From Brevundimonas diminuta (GTDB lineage Bacteria > Pseudomonadota > Alphaproteobacteria > Caulobacterales > Caulobacteraceae): a stretch of DNA of 64,000 nucleotides. Location: assembly GCF_022654015.1 (NCBI RefSeq), contig NZ_CP073063.1, positions 1,984,001-2,048,000 on the forward strand, in the 5' to 3' direction. The position numbers and the translations under genes were made by a program. The notes under the pieces were generated by a model, which worked only from the letters and a program-made list of their open reading frames with translations, did no database searches and was not told the DNA's origin. Positions 33,173 through 42,898 of this stretch are shown here, one piece after another (position 1 is the first letter of the stretch; every line of letters begins with the position of its first letter).

Positions 33173-34623
33173 TGCGCGCTCCCTATCATCTTCTCGATCG
33201 TTCGCGTGGTCGAATAGCCGTCCTTGAAATCGGCCAGCTTGACCTCGCCGCCCCAGCTTTCGACCAGATCGCCGCCCACGACGCCCTCTCGCGTATAGTC
33301 CGAGCCCTTGATCAGAACATCCGGACGCAACCGTTCGATCAGGGTGATCGGCGTCGGATCATCGAAACTTGTGACGCGGTCGACGCTGGCCAGCCCGCCA
33401 ATGACAACGGCGCGACTGTCCAAATCGTTTACCGGTCGCCCCTCACCCTTCAGTCGCTTGACCGATGCGTCGGTGTTCAGCGCCACGACCAGACGATCGC
33501 ACCAGCTGCGCGCCTGAGCCAGATAGGCCACATGGCCGCGGTGCAGGATGTCGAAACAGCCGTTGGTGAAACCGACCTTCAGGCCCTGACGTCGCCACCC
33601 CTCGACCTCGACCGCCAACTCTTCGAGCGGCGTCACCTTGGATACCGCAGCGGCGGCGTGCTGGCTCAGTTCGGCTGCGATCAACTCGGCGGGTGTAACG
33701 ACAGCCGTGCCGGCCTTTCCGACGACCACGCCCGAGGCCAGGATGGCGAACTCGACCGCCGTCTCCAGCGACGCGCCCGCGCCCAGCGCCAACCCGATGG
33801 CGGCCAGGCCTGTATCGCCCGCGCCAGACACGTCGAAGACCTCGCGCGCCCGACCGGGGAAGTGCTTCACCGGTTCGCCGCGTTGCGCCAGGCTCATACC
33901 CTTACCCGCTCGGGTGACGATGATCGCCTTGGCGGTCGTGCCGGCCAGCAAGGCGTCCAGCGCCGTCTCGACCTCGGCGTCCGTCCCGACCGGCAGGCCG
34001 GTGGCGCCGGCGAGTTCCGAAGCATTGGGCTTGATCACATCGACCGCGCCGTACCGAGCGAAATCCCTTCCCTTTGGATCGACGACGATCGGCGCACCGG
34101 ATGTCTGCGCCGCGTTCAGCGCCGAAGCCAGAAGCGCATCGCTGACGACGCCCTTGGCGTAATCTGAGAGCAAATAGACTGAAGCCTCTGCAAACGCGTT
34201 CGAATCTTGGATCAGCGTCGGCGCAGCCTCGTCATCTAGTCGCAGCAGCTGTTGGCCGCCCGAAACGAAGCGCGTCTTCACGATGGTGGACGCGCCTGCC
34301 GGCCTCGCCACGACGTCCTCGATGTGCGGCTCCGCGGCGATCAAAGCGGTCAGTTCCGCCCCGGCCGCGTCGTCGCCGATCACGGCGCCCAGCCGCGCCA
34401 CCCCACCCAAGGCCGCGATATTGCGCGCGACGTTGCCGACGCCGCCCGGCATGGCGACGGTGCGGCTGGTGCGGAGCACGGGAATCGGCGCCTCGGGCGA
34501 GATGCGGCTGACCTCGCCATAGACGTAGCGATCCAGCATCAGGTCGCCGACGCAGGCGATCTTCAGGCCGCGCACGCGCTCCAACAGGCTTTGCAGGGCG
34601 CCCAGGTCCAGGGTGTCAGACAT
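33169..34623 (-). CDS. hldE: Bifunctional heptose-7-phosphate kinase / heptose-1-phosphate adenylyltransferase
   Basis: A 484-residue fusion of two enzymes of ADP-heptose synthesis. Residues 1 to about 320 are a PfkB-type sugar kinase (LMLDRYVYGEVSRISPEAPI, AMPGGVGNVARNIAALGG, FDVSGAGDTGLAAI with the catalytic Asp). Residues about 350-484 are a nucleotidyltransferase (GFTNGCFDILHRGHVAYLAQ, then VVALNTDASVKRLKG, LIKGSDYTREGVVG). It lies 18 bases after kdsA and overlaps hldD, consistent with an LPS-core operon. Confidence 0.96.
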   Translation of the reverse strand: MSDTLDLGALQSLLERVRGLKIACVGDLMLDRYVYGEVSRISPEAPIPVLRTSRTVAMPGGVGNVARNIAALGGVARLGAVIGDDAAGAELTALIAAEPHIEDVVARPAGASTIVKTRFVSGGQQLLRLDDEAAPTLIQDSNAFAEASVYLLSDYAKGVVSDALLASALNAAQTSGAPIVVDPKGRDFARYGAVDVIKPNASELAGATGLPVGTDAEVETALDALLAGTTAKAIIVTRAGKGMSLAQRGEPVKHFPGRAREVFDVSGAGDTGLAAIGLALGAGASLETAVEFAILASGVVVGKAGTAVVTPAELIAAELSQHAAAAVSKVTPLEELAVEVEGWRRQGLKVGFTNGCFDILHRGHVAYLAQARSWCDRLVVALNTDASVKRLKGEGRPVNDLDSRAVVIGGLASVDRVTSFDDPTPITLIERLRPDVLIKGSDYTREGVVGGDLVESWGGEVKLADFKDGYSTTRTIEKMIGSAQ

Positions 34624-34641
34624 GGGTCCGACCTAGAGGAT

Positions 34642-35520
34642 TCAGGCGGCCTGCGCCACCGGCGCCTTGGCCCCGATCTTGATGGCCAGGTCGTCGAAGG
34701 CGATCAGTTCGGCGGCCAAGGCTTCGAACTGGCTCAGCGGCACCATGTTTGGGCCGTCCGACGGCGCATTATCCGGATCCTGGTGCGTTTCCATGAAGAC
34801 CGCATCGACGCCCACGGCCACTGCCGCGCGTCCCAGCACCGGCACAAATTCGCGCTGGCCGCCCGACGAGGCGCCTTGCCCGCCTGGTTGCTGAACGCTG
34901 TGGGTCGCATCAAACACGACGGGGCAGCCGATCTCGCGCAGCACCGGAAGCGCCCGCATATCGCTGACCAGAGTGTTGTAGCCGAAGCTGGCGCCGCGTT
35001 CACAGGCCATGACATTGGGATTGCCGGCGCCGACCACCTTGGCGATGACGTTCTTCATGTCCCAGGGGGCCAGGAACTGACCCTTCTTGATATTGATCGC
35101 CTTGCCGGTGGCGGCGGCCGCCAGCAGCAGGTCGGTCTGACGGCTGAGGAAGGCCGGAATCTGCAGCACGTCGACGACCTCGCCGACCGGTCCACACTGA
35201 ACCTCGGAGTGAACATCGGTCAGGGTCGGCAGGCCTGTGACCTCGCGAATCTCGGCGAAGATCGGCATGGCGTCTTTCAGACCGATGCCACGCGCGGCGC
35301 TGGCGCTGGTCCGGTTCGCCTTGTCGAAACTGGTCTTGTAGATGATGCCGACGTTCAGCCGCTCGCCGATTTCCTTGAGGGCATGGGCCGTCTCCAGCGC
35401 GTGCTGGCGGCTCTCCATCTGGCAAGGACCGGCGATGAAAGCGATTCTTGCGCCGCCGCCGATGACGACAGGCGTCCGAAGACCTTCGGACAACGTAATG
35501 ACAGCGTTGGGTCGGCTCAC
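34642..35520 (-). CDS. kdsA: 3-deoxy-8-phosphooctulonate (KDO-8-P) synthase
   Basis: Joins phosphoenolpyruvate and arabinose-5-phosphate to make KDO-8-phosphate for LPS. The 292-residue TIM-barrel enzyme shows [56 protein letters not shown] and the [20 protein letters not shown] loop. It is the first gene of kdsA-hldE-hldD-DUF3089 and is divergent from the photolyase gene across 111 bases. Confidence 0.96.
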   Translation of the reverse strand: MSRPNAVITLSEGLRTPVVIGGGARIAFIAGPCQMESRQHALETAHALKEIGERLNVGIIYKTSFDKANRTSASAARGIGLKDAMPIFAEIREVTGLPTLTDVHSEVQCGPVGEVVDVLQIPAFLSRQTDLLLAAAATGKAINIKKGQFLAPWDMKNVIAKVVGAGNPNVMACERGASFGYNTLVSDMRALPVLREIGCPVVFDATHSVQQPGGQGASSGGQREFVPVLGRAAVAVGVDAVFMETHQDPDNAPSDGPNMVPLSQFEALAAELIAFDDLAIKIGAKAPVAQAA

Positions 35521-35631
35521 GAGGCGGCTCTTTCGACGTTCGGTGTTGTGGATGCGGCTTTTGCCGCAGCTATTGGTCCATCAGGTGGCGCTCTGAAGGG
35601 ATGAGCGCAAGTTATCACGGAGTTCGCCCGC

Positions 35632-37089
35632 GTGGCCACCAAACCTGTCATCCTGTGGTTTCGCCGCGATCTGCGACTGCATGACAATCCTGCCCTGAAC
35701 CACGCGGCGGAGACGGGGCGACCAATCCTGCCCGTCTATATTCTGGACGAGCATTTCGAACGGCCGATGGGCGCCGCGTCGCGCTGGTGGCTCGACAAGT
35801 CGTTAAGGGCGCTGGATGCGGCGCTTGAAGATCGCGGTTCGCGCCTGATTCTGCGCAAGGGCAATGCGCTGAACCAGCTTCAGGCGCTAGTCGGCGAAAC
35901 CGATGCCGACACCGTCTTCATGAACCGCCTGTTCGAACCCGAGGCGTTTGAGCATGACGCCGAAATCGCCCACGCGCTCAAGGCGGACGGTATCGAATGC
36001 CTCGGCTTCAACGGCGCCCTGCTCTGCCGCCCCGGCGCTGTGCTGAATGGTTCAGGCCAGCCGTACAAGGTTTTCACCCCGTTCTTGAGAGCCCTGTTGG
36101 CCACGGCCGAGGCGCCGGTTCACACAACGGGACCGCGCCAAATCCAGACGCCCGAAACTGTTCAACCCGACGACCTCGACGGCTGGAAGCTGCACCCCCA
36201 TCGTCCGGACTGGTCCAAAGGATTCGACTGGACGCCAGGGGAAGACGGGGCCTCGCAGGCCTTGTCCAGGTTCATACCATCCGGCCTGATGACCTATGCG
36301 AAGGATCGCGACTTTCCCGACCGGCAGGGCGCCAACAGCCGCCTGTCGCCGCATCTGCACTGGGGCGAGATCAGCCCCTGGCGGGCGATCGACCGCGCCC
36401 GACAGGCGGCCAAAGACGGCAAGGTGTCATCGGCGGAAGCCGACAAATTCATTGCTGAGATCGGCTGGCGCGAGTTCTCGGCGCATCTGCTGCACCATTT
36501 TCCCTTCATCACCGAGCGCGCCTTCCGTCCCGAGTATGACGCCATGCCCTGGCGTCAAGACGACGCGAGCCTCAAGGCGTGGCGACAGGGACGGACCGGA
36601 TACCCGTTGGTGGACGCCGGCATGCGCCAGCTCTGGACGACAGGGTGGATGCATAATCGGGTTCGGATGGTCGTGGCCTCCTTCCTAATCAAGCATCTGC
36701 TGATCGACTGGCGCGAAGGCGAAGCCTGGTTCTGGGACACGCTGGTGGATGCCGACCGCGCCAGCAATGTGCAGAACTGGCAGTGGGTGGCAGGGTCGGG
36801 TGCAGACGCCTCCCCTTTCTTCCGCATTTTCAATCCCATCACGCAGGGTGAAAAGTTCGATCCCGACGGCGGCTATGTCCGTCGGTGGGTGCCGGAACTT
36901 CGCCGCCTGCCCGACCGCTGGCTGCAGTCGCCCTGGACCGCACCCACCGAAGTGCTGCGTGACGCCGGAATCGTTCTAGGGCGCGATTACCCCAAGCCGA
37001 TCGTAGAACACGAGAAGGGCCGCGCTCGGGCGCTTGCTGCCCTGAAGACCGTTTCCGGTCGCGGCGACGACCACAGCGACCGTGATTGA
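35632..37089 (+). CDS. phrB: Deoxyribodipyrimidine photolyase
   Basis: Light-driven repair of cyclobutane pyrimidine dimers. The 485-residue protein (GTG start at 35632) has the N-terminal antenna-binding domain (ILWFRRDLRLHDNPALNHA) and the FAD-binding C-terminal domain with the class I signatures: HLHWGEISPWRAI, the MRQLWTTGWMHNRVRM helix, and DADRASNVQNWQWVAGSGAD with PFFRIFNPITQ. The length is standard for class I CPD photolyases. The cfa start lies 32 bases downstream on the same strand. Confidence 0.93.
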   Translation: MATKPVILWFRRDLRLHDNPALNHAAETGRPILPVYILDEHFERPMGAASRWWLDKSLRALDAALEDRGSRLILRKGNALNQLQALVGETDADTVFMNRLFEPEAFEHDAEIAHALKADGIECLGFNGALLCRPGAVLNGSGQPYKVFTPFLRALLATAEAPVHTTGPRQIQTPETVQPDDLDGWKLHPHRPDWSKGFDWTPGEDGASQALSRFIPSGLMTYAKDRDFPDRQGANSRLSPHLHWGEISPWRAIDRARQAAKDGKVSSAEADKFIAEIGWREFSAHLLHHFPFITERAFRPEYDAMPWRQDDASLKAWRQGRTGYPLVDAGMRQLWTTGWMHNRVRMVVASFLIKHLLIDWREGEAWFWDTLVDADRASNVQNWQWVAGSGADASPFFRIFNPITQGEKFDPDGGYVRRWVPELRRLPDRWLQSPWTAPTEVLRDAGIVLGRDYPKPIVEHEKGRARALAALKTVSGRGDDHSDRD

Positions 37090-37121
37090 CCCCCTTTGTA
37101 TTCCGCGTTGAAAGTCAAAAG

Positions 37122-38342
37122 ATGAGCGTCGCACACGCCGATATCGAAGCCGTCGCCAGCCGAACACCGCGCGTGTTCGCCATGTTGCTGCGGCTTCTGG
37201 CCGCCAACTGGACCTTCGGCCGCTTGACGGTGCAGTTGCCCAATGGCGAGACCCATGTGCTTCAAGGCAAGCAGCCGGGTCCCAGCGGCATGATGACGGT
37301 GCGCGACTACCGGTTCGCACGCCGCGTCCTGGCGGCCGGCGATATCGGATTCGCCGAAGGCTATATCGCGGGCGAGTGGGACAGTCCGCACCTGGCCGGC
37401 CTGCTCGAAACCCTGGTGGACAACTACGATCACATCCGGCGCCTGTTCGACGGCAATCTGATCATGTGGGTGGTCAACTGGCTGAGCCACCGCACCAATC
37501 GCAACAGCAAGACGGGGTCGAAGAAGAACATCCATGCCCACTACGATCTGGGCAACGCCTTCTATTGCCAGTGGCTGGACGGGACGATGACCTATTCATC
37601 GGCTCGCTTCAGCCGCGATGGGGAGGCGCTGGAGACGGCGCAGCGTGAGAAATACGCCACCTTGGCCCGAATGATGGATCTTCAGCCGGACATGTCGGTG
37701 TTGGAAATCGGCTGCGGTTGGGGCGGCTTCGCCGAGTTCGCAGCGCGGGAGATCGGCGCCAACGTCACTGGTATTACGATCTCCAAAGAGCAGCACGATT
37801 TTGCTCGCCAGCGCATGTTCAATGCGGGGCTGAGCGACCGCGCCGATATTGAGCTCATCGACTACCGCGATGTGCAGGGTCGATTTGATCGCGTGGCGTC
37901 TATCGAGATGTTCGAGGCTGTGGGTATGGAGTACTGGCCCGCTTACTTCGGTAAGGTCCACGACGTCCTTCGACCTGGCGGCAAGGCCGGACTGCAGATC
38001 ATCACGATCCAGGACGATCTGTTCGACGAATACAATGCCCGGACGGATTTTATCCAAAAGTACGTCTTCCCCGGCGGCATGCTGCCCTCCGAAGAACGGC
38101 TGGCGCCGGTCGTGTCGAAAGCCGGACTGTCATGGCAGTCGGTGGAACGGTTCGGCCTCGACTACGCTGCCACGCTCAAGCTTTGGGATGAGCGTTTCCA
38201 GGCATCCTGGGGCGAGATCAGCAAGCTTTCCGGCTTTGACGAAAGATTCCGCCGGCTCTGGCACTTTTATCTGGCCTATTGCGAGGCCGGTTTCCGCTCT
38301 CGCCGCACCGACGTCATTCAACTGAGCCTGTCTCGCCCATGA
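37122..38342 (+). CDS. cfa: Cyclopropane-fatty-acyl-phospholipid synthase
   Basis: Adds a methylene bridge from S-adenosylmethionine to unsaturated acyl chains in membrane lipids. The 406-residue protein has the N-terminal lipid-binding domain (TVRDYRFARRVLAAGDIGFA, then GYIAGEWDS), HYDLGNAFYCQWLDGTMTYS and the SAM-binding LEIGCGWGGFAEFA. Further blocks are SIEMFEAVGMEYWPAYF and FPGGMLPS. ATG 37122 is chosen over a TTG at 37086 that lies within the photolyase stop region. The stop overlaps the sulfurtransferase start (ATGA). Confidence 0.93.
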   Translation: MSVAHADIEAVASRTPRVFAMLLRLLAANWTFGRLTVQLPNGETHVLQGKQPGPSGMMTVRDYRFARRVLAAGDIGFAEGYIAGEWDSPHLAGLLETLVDNYDHIRRLFDGNLIMWVVNWLSHRTNRNSKTGSKKNIHAHYDLGNAFYCQWLDGTMTYSSARFSRDGEALETAQREKYATLARMMDLQPDMSVLEIGCGWGGFAEFAAREIGANVTGITISKEQHDFARQRMFNAGLSDRADIELIDYRDVQGRFDRVASIEMFEAVGMEYWPAYFGKVHDVLRPGGKAGLQIITIQDDLFDEYNARTDFIQKYVFPGGMLPSEERLAPVVSKAGLSWQSVERFGLDYAATLKLWDERFQASWGEISKLSGFDERFRRLWHFYLAYCEAGFRSRRTDVIQLSLSRP

Positions 38343-39163
38343 GCCCGCTGATTTCGACAACGGACCTCGCCGCGCGATTGGGCGCGCCGGATTTGCGGAT
38401 CGTTGATGGCAGTTGGCATCTGGACGGCCGCGACGCGCGCGCCGACTTTGAACAGAACCATATCCCTGGCGCCGTCTTTTTCGATCTGGACGCCATATCG
38501 GATCACGGCAGCTCGTTGCCCCACATGATGCCGACACCAGAGGCCTTCGGGGCTTCGGTCGGGGCGCTGGGTCTCTCCGTCGATGACCAGATCGTCGTCT
38601 ATGACACGACCGGATTGTTCTCGGCGGCACGCGTCTGGTGGATGCTGAAGACGATGGGCGCGACGAGGGTTCAGGTGCTCGACGGCGGCCTGCCGCGCTG
38701 GCGTGAGGACGGTCTATCGACCGTCTCCGGGCCTTCGGCGGCCGAGGCAAAGGATTTCAATGCCGAGATGGCGCCCGAGGCTGTCGCCTCGTTGGATGAT
38801 GTGCGCGCGGCCTTGGCCCAGGATGCTCAGGTCGTCGACGCGCGCGGCGCACCCCGATTCGAAGGCGCAGCGCCCGAACCTCGCCCCGGTGTTCGCAGCG
38901 GCCATATGCCCGGCGCGCGCAATCTCCCCTACGGCCGATTGCTAAACAATGACGGCACGATGAAGCGTGGCGCGGCCTTGCAACAGGCCTTTGCAGACGC
39001 CGGCGTGGATATCAACCGACCTGTCATCACCACCTGCGGATCCGGAGTGACCGCCGCTATACTGACGCTGGGCCTGGCCGAACTCGGCCACCCATCGCGG
39101 CTCTATGACGGCTCCTGGGCCGAATGGGGCGCCCGAACGGACACCCCCGTCGAAACCGACTAA
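38339..39163 (+). CDS. sseA: 3-mercaptopyruvate sulfurtransferase
   Basis: Moves sulfur from 3-mercaptopyruvate to thiol acceptors or cyanide. The 274-residue protein has two rhodanese domains: an inactive N-terminal one (LRIVDGSWHLDGRDARADFE, HIPGAVFFDLDAISD) and an active C-terminal one with VVDARGAPRFEG and the loop TTCGSGVTAA. The CGSGVTA loop is the mercaptopyruvate type rather than the thiosulfate type (CRKGVTA). It starts on the ATG overlapping the cfa stop and ends two bases from the convergent symporter gene. Confidence 0.93.
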   Translation: MSPLISTTDLAARLGAPDLRIVDGSWHLDGRDARADFEQNHIPGAVFFDLDAISDHGSSLPHMMPTPEAFGASVGALGLSVDDQIVVYDTTGLFSAARVWWMLKTMGATRVQVLDGGLPRWREDGLSTVSGPSAAEAKDFNAEMAPEAVASLDDVRAALAQDAQVVDARGAPRFEGAAPEPRPGVRSGHMPGARNLPYGRLLNNDGTMKRGAALQQAFADAGVDINRPVITTCGSGVTAAILTLGLAELGHPSRLYDGSWAEWGARTDTPVETD

Positions 39164-39165
39164 GA

Positions 39166-40491
39166 TCAGGCCGGCGGCGCCGCGGGGACGACGTCGTCGG
39201 CGTCGGCCGGTTCGTCTTCCTCGCCACGCGAAACAACGGTGGCCAAAACCAGGTCGCCCGTAACGTTCAAAGTCGTGCGGCACATGTCCAGGAAACGGTC
39301 GACGCCAAGAATCAGGCCGATGCCTTCGGGTGGCACTTTCACCATCACCAGGATCATCGCCACGACCGGCAGCGAACCGGCCGGGACGCCTGCCGTGCCA
39401 ATGCCGCCCAAAATGCAGACCAGCATGACCACGACTTGCTGCGTGATCGTCAGGTCGATGCCGAAGAACTGGGCGAGGAACAGCACTGTGACACCTTCAA
39501 ACAGCGCCGTGCCGTTCTGGTTGGCGGTGGCGCCGACCGTCAGGACGAAACGCGCGATCTTGCGCGGCAGGTGCAACTGCTCCTCAGCCGCTTTGAGCGA
39601 CACCGGCAGAGACGCGTTGGACGAGGCGGTCGAGAAGGCCACCACCATCGGCTCGCGCACACCCTTGAAGAAGGCGATGGGCGAGCGGCCGGCCGCCAGC
39701 CAGATTACGAGCGGATAGACCACGAACATATGGATCGCCATCGCGCCGACCGCGACGCCGACGAAGGCCGCCAGGCGCACCAACAGGTCCCAACCGAACA
39801 GGGCCGCCAGGTTGAACATCAGACAGGCGATGGCCAGCGGTGCCAGTTTGATGAACAGGTTGATCAGGGTCATGGAGACCTCGAAGATCCCCTGGATCAC
39901 TTCCTGCAGACGGTCCGTTGCCGGGCTCTTGGCCATGACCAGACCGATGCCGAAGAACAGGGCGAAGATCATCAGCGGAAGGATCGCGTTCTCCGCCGCT
40001 GCGGTGACCGCGTTCGACGGCACCAGATCCAGGAAGAAATCGCCCAACTGGATCGAGCTGTCGCGCCCGGTCTGAACGATGCTGGCGGCGCCGTCCTTGC
40101 CCTGCTCCAACAGCTGCTGAGCCACCGCCGGATCGACACCTCGCCCGGGCTGGAAGACGTTGACCATCACCAAACCGATGACCACCGCAATGCTGGACAC
40201 CACAACCGTCAGAAGCAGCGTCTTGATCCCCGCCCGTCCCAGCGAGCTGAGATCGCCCATCTCCGCCACCCCGACGACCAGGGCCGAGAACAGCAGCGGG
40301 ATCACCATCATGAACAGCAGGCGCAGGAAGATCTGACCGATCGGCCCGGTCACGTTGTCCGTCAGCCAGACCACCCAGGCAGCATCGGCACCGACCGCCA
40401 GATTGACCAGCAATCCCCCGATCAGACCGACCGCGAAACCGATCAACATCAGCCAGTGCAGCGCAAGGCCGCCGCGTTTCGTCTCGGTCAT
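39166..40491 (-). CDS. Dicarboxylate/amino acid:cation symporter (DAACS family)
   Basis: A 441-residue sodium- or proton-coupled carrier of the GltP/DctA family. Blocks: IFLRLLFMMVIPLLFSALVV, the hairpin motif VVAFSTASSNASLPVSLKAA, and TVGATANQNGTALFEGVTVL (the NMDGT position reads NQNGT). The IGTAGVPAGSLPVVAMIL segment is hairpin 2. The acidic C-terminus ends PADADDVVPAAPPA. It lies between an orphan binding protein and sseA; substrate (glutamate, aspartate or C4-dicarboxylates) cannot be fixed. Confidence 0.92.
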   Translation of the reverse strand: MTETKRGGLALHWLMLIGFAVGLIGGLLVNLAVGADAAWVVWLTDNVTGPIGQIFLRLLFMMVIPLLFSALVVGVAEMGDLSSLGRAGIKTLLLTVVVSSIAVVIGLVMVNVFQPGRGVDPAVAQQLLEQGKDGAASIVQTGRDSSIQLGDFFLDLVPSNAVTAAAENAILPLMIFALFFGIGLVMAKSPATDRLQEVIQGIFEVSMTLINLFIKLAPLAIACLMFNLAALFGWDLLVRLAAFVGVAVGAMAIHMFVVYPLVIWLAAGRSPIAFFKGVREPMVVAFSTASSNASLPVSLKAAEEQLHLPRKIARFVLTVGATANQNGTALFEGVTVLFLAQFFGIDLTITQQVVVMLVCILGGIGTAGVPAGSLPVVAMILVMVKVPPEGIGLILGVDRFLDMCRTTLNVTGDLVLATVVSRGEEDEPADADDVVPAAPPA

Positions 40492-40524
40492 CTGTCCCCC
40501 AGGAAGCGATGCAAGCGTCGGCGC

Positions 40525-41616
40525 TTATCGGATCGGCAGGCCATAGATCAAGCCGGCCGGGCGCGCGTTCCATTGTGCGTTCAAACCACGCGCCAGGTCG
40601 AGCGCCGATTGCGATCCCAGATTTCGATCGAAAATCTCGCCATAATTTCCGACGGCTTCGACCGCGTCCTTAGCCCAGTCTTCGGATAGACCCAGCATAA
40701 GACCGAACTCGCCCTCGACGCCCAGCAAACGCCGGACACGCGGGTCGGTCGCGGTCTTAAACTGATCTTCGGCATTGGCCTTGGTGACGTCGAGCTCTTC
40801 GGCCAGCATCAGGGCATTCAGGGTCCAACGGACGGTCGAGGCCCAGCGCTCGTCGCCCGACTTGACCACCGGCCCCAGCGGCTCCTTAGACGCGACATCG
40901 GACAGGATCACATGTTCGTTGGGGTTGGTCAGCACGGTCCGCGCGGCAGCTAGCGCAGAAATGTCGGCGCTGAATGCGTCGCAATCCTCGCGACCATAGG
41001 CGTCGCGCGCCGCTTCCTCAGTCTCAAACACGACGGGCCGATATTCGATGCCGCGAGACCGGAAATAGTCGGCGGCGTTCGCCTGGGACGTCGAGCCCGA
41101 CTGAACGCAAACCCGCGCGCCGGTCAGTTCAGTCGCGCTGTTCAGGTTCAGCGAACGCCGGACCAGGAAGCCCTGCCCGTCGTAGTAATTGATCCCGGCG
41201 AACACGAAACCTTCGCCCGCGTCGCGGCTCATGGTCCAGGACGAGTTGCGCCAAAGCACATCGATCCGTCCGTCGTTCAGCGCCGTGAAGCGATCTGACG
41301 CCGACAGAGGCACGAACCGCACCGCATCGGCATCGCCCAGCACCGCCGCCGCCGTCGCGCGACAGAAGTCCACGTCGAAGCCGCGCCACTGGCCGCGATT
41401 GTCGGTGTAGGCGAAGCCGACCAACCCCTGATGCACGCCGCAGTTCAGGCGACCGCGGCGTTTGATGGCGGCCAGCGTCGGGCTTTTCGCGACCGCCGTC
41501 GAAGACGCTTGCGCGGGCGTGGCAGGGCTGGCTTCCGGCGCAGGGCTGGCGTCCTTGCGCCCGCAAGCCGTCGTCATCAGCACAGCGGCCATCGCTCCGA
41601 TCGTCCAGCACCGCAT
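40525..41616 (-). CDS. Amino-acid ABC transporter substrate-binding lipoprotein (AapJ-like)
   Basis: A 363-residue binding protein of family 3. The leader MRCWTIGAMAAVLMTTACGR ends in a lipobox-like TTAC, so it is probably a lipoprotein, followed by an Ala/Pro-rich linker. The domain opens LNCGVHQGLVGFAYTDNRGQ and WRGFDVDFCRATAAAVLG and continues through TMSRDAGEGFVFAGINYYDG and GARVCVQSGSTSQANAADYF, the AapJ/BztA style. No permease or ATPase gene lies nearby, so it either serves a distant transporter or has a sensing role. Confidence 0.88.
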   Translation of the reverse strand: MRCWTIGAMAAVLMTTACGRKDASPAPEASPATPAQASSTAVAKSPTLAAIKRRGRLNCGVHQGLVGFAYTDNRGQWRGFDVDFCRATAAAVLGDADAVRFVPLSASDRFTALNDGRIDVLWRNSSWTMSRDAGEGFVFAGINYYDGQGFLVRRSLNLNSATELTGARVCVQSGSTSQANAADYFRSRGIEYRPVVFETEEAARDAYGREDCDAFSADISALAAARTVLTNPNEHVILSDVASKEPLGPVVKSGDERWASTVRWTLNALMLAEELDVTKANAEDQFKTATDPRVRRLLGVEGEFGLMLGLSEDWAKDAVEAVGNYGEIFDRNLGSQSALDLARGLNAQWNARPAGLIYGLPIR

Positions 41617-41696
41617 CGCGTTCCTATCCCTCGCCGCTTGCGCCCCGCTGGCTTTAGAGGCCTTTAGGGACCGATCCGCAACCCATCGGAGGGGTC

Positions 41697-42875
41697 ATGT
41701 CGCCGCTTTCGGACCGCACCCGCCTGATCGCCGCCGCCACGCGACGCGGTCAGGGTCGGCGCGGCGTCAATCCCCCGATCGAACGCGCCTCGACGATGTT
41801 GAGCGACAGCGCGGCCGTCATGCGCGACGAGACCGACGGCCCGACCTATGGCCTCAGCGGGACCAGCGCCGCCCGCGATCTTCGTCGCGCCCTGGCCAAT
41901 CTGGAGGGGGCAGAGGAAGCCTTTCTGGTTCCGTCGGGTCTTGCGGCCGTCACGGTTCCGCTTCTGGCGCTTTTGAGACCGGGCGACGAGGTCATCGCGA
42001 CGGACGCCGTCTATGGTCCGACGCGCCGCTTCCTGAGCCGGTATCAATTGGCCCGCGGCATCATGACCCGCTTTTTGCCCGCAGACGCAGATGCGCAGAC
42101 TGTTCTGGCCGCCATTGGCGAACGCACGCGGCTGGTGCTGATGGAGTCGCCGGCCTCTCTCACATTCGAGATGGTCGATGTCGCCGCCGTGGCCCAGGCC
42201 TGTCGTAAGCGAGGCGTGCTGACGGTGGTAGACAATACCTGGGCGGCCGGCCTGGCTTATCGTCCGCTGGCCTATGGCGTGGATGTCAGTGTTCAGGCCG
42301 TGACCAAATATGTCGGCGGTCATTCGGACGTGCTGATGGGCAGTATCGCTTCGGACAATTCCGCCTGTCTGCGCGCCATCGGCGACACGATCGAGGATCT
42401 CGGCTGGCATGTGTCGCCCGACGACGCCTGGCTGGCGCTGCGTGGCCTGCGGACCTTGCCGATGCGTTATGCCGAACAGGCGCGATCAGGCTTGATCGTG
42501 GCGGAATGGCTGCAAGCCCGACCCGAGGTGTCGCGCGTCCTCTACCCGCCCCTGCCCGGCTCGATCGATCATGACCTGTGGCGGCGAGATTTTACCGGCG
42601 CCGCGTCCCTGATGGGCGTGGTCATGAAGGGCAGCGACAAGGCGGCGGGCGAGGCCTTTCTGAACGCTCTGACCCTGTTCGGGCTGGGCTATTCCTGGGG
42701 CGGGTTCGAAAGCCTGATCACTCACGAAACCCATCAGATGGCCTACCGCAACCATCCGCCCGTGCTTGAGGGCGAACTGATCCGTCTTCATGTCGGTCTT
42801 GAAGACCCCTCCGACCTGATCGCCGATCTGGAAGGAGGTCTCGCCGCCTTCACCGCCTCACTCACGGTTCCTTAA
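41697..42875 (+). CDS. metC: Cystathionine beta-lyase
   Basis: PLP enzyme splitting cystathionine to homocysteine in methionine synthesis. The 392-residue Cys/Met-metabolism enzyme has VNPPIERASTMLSDSAAVM, TYGLSGTSAARDLRRALANL, FLVPSGLAAVTVPLLAL, GVLTVVDNTWAAGLAYRPLA and SVQAVTKYVGGHSDVLMG, where the Lys binds PLP. The YSWGGFESLI segment near the C-terminus is typical of the beta-lyase branch. It is divergent from the binding-protein gene. Confidence 0.93.
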   Translation: MSPLSDRTRLIAAATRRGQGRRGVNPPIERASTMLSDSAAVMRDETDGPTYGLSGTSAARDLRRALANLEGAEEAFLVPSGLAAVTVPLLALLRPGDEVIATDAVYGPTRRFLSRYQLARGIMTRFLPADADAQTVLAAIGERTRLVLMESPASLTFEMVDVAAVAQACRKRGVLTVVDNTWAAGLAYRPLAYGVDVSVQAVTKYVGGHSDVLMGSIASDNSACLRAIGDTIEDLGWHVSPDDAWLALRGLRTLPMRYAEQARSGLIVAEWLQARPEVSRVLYPPLPGSIDHDLWRRDFTGAASLMGVVMKGSDKAAGEAFLNALTLFGLGYSWGGFESLITHETHQMAYRNHPPVLEGELIRLHVGLEDPSDLIADLEGGLAAFTASLTVP

Positions 42876-42898
42876 GCGCCGTAAAGGACTGTGCGCCC

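Noticed and set aside
34252..35604. 450-codon plus-strand frame
   Set aside because: Antisense to hldE and kdsA, both of which have full sets of motifs.
39124..40689. 521-codon plus-strand frame
   Set aside because: Antisense to the symporter gene, with Asp/Gln/His/Arg-rich low-complexity translation and no domain.
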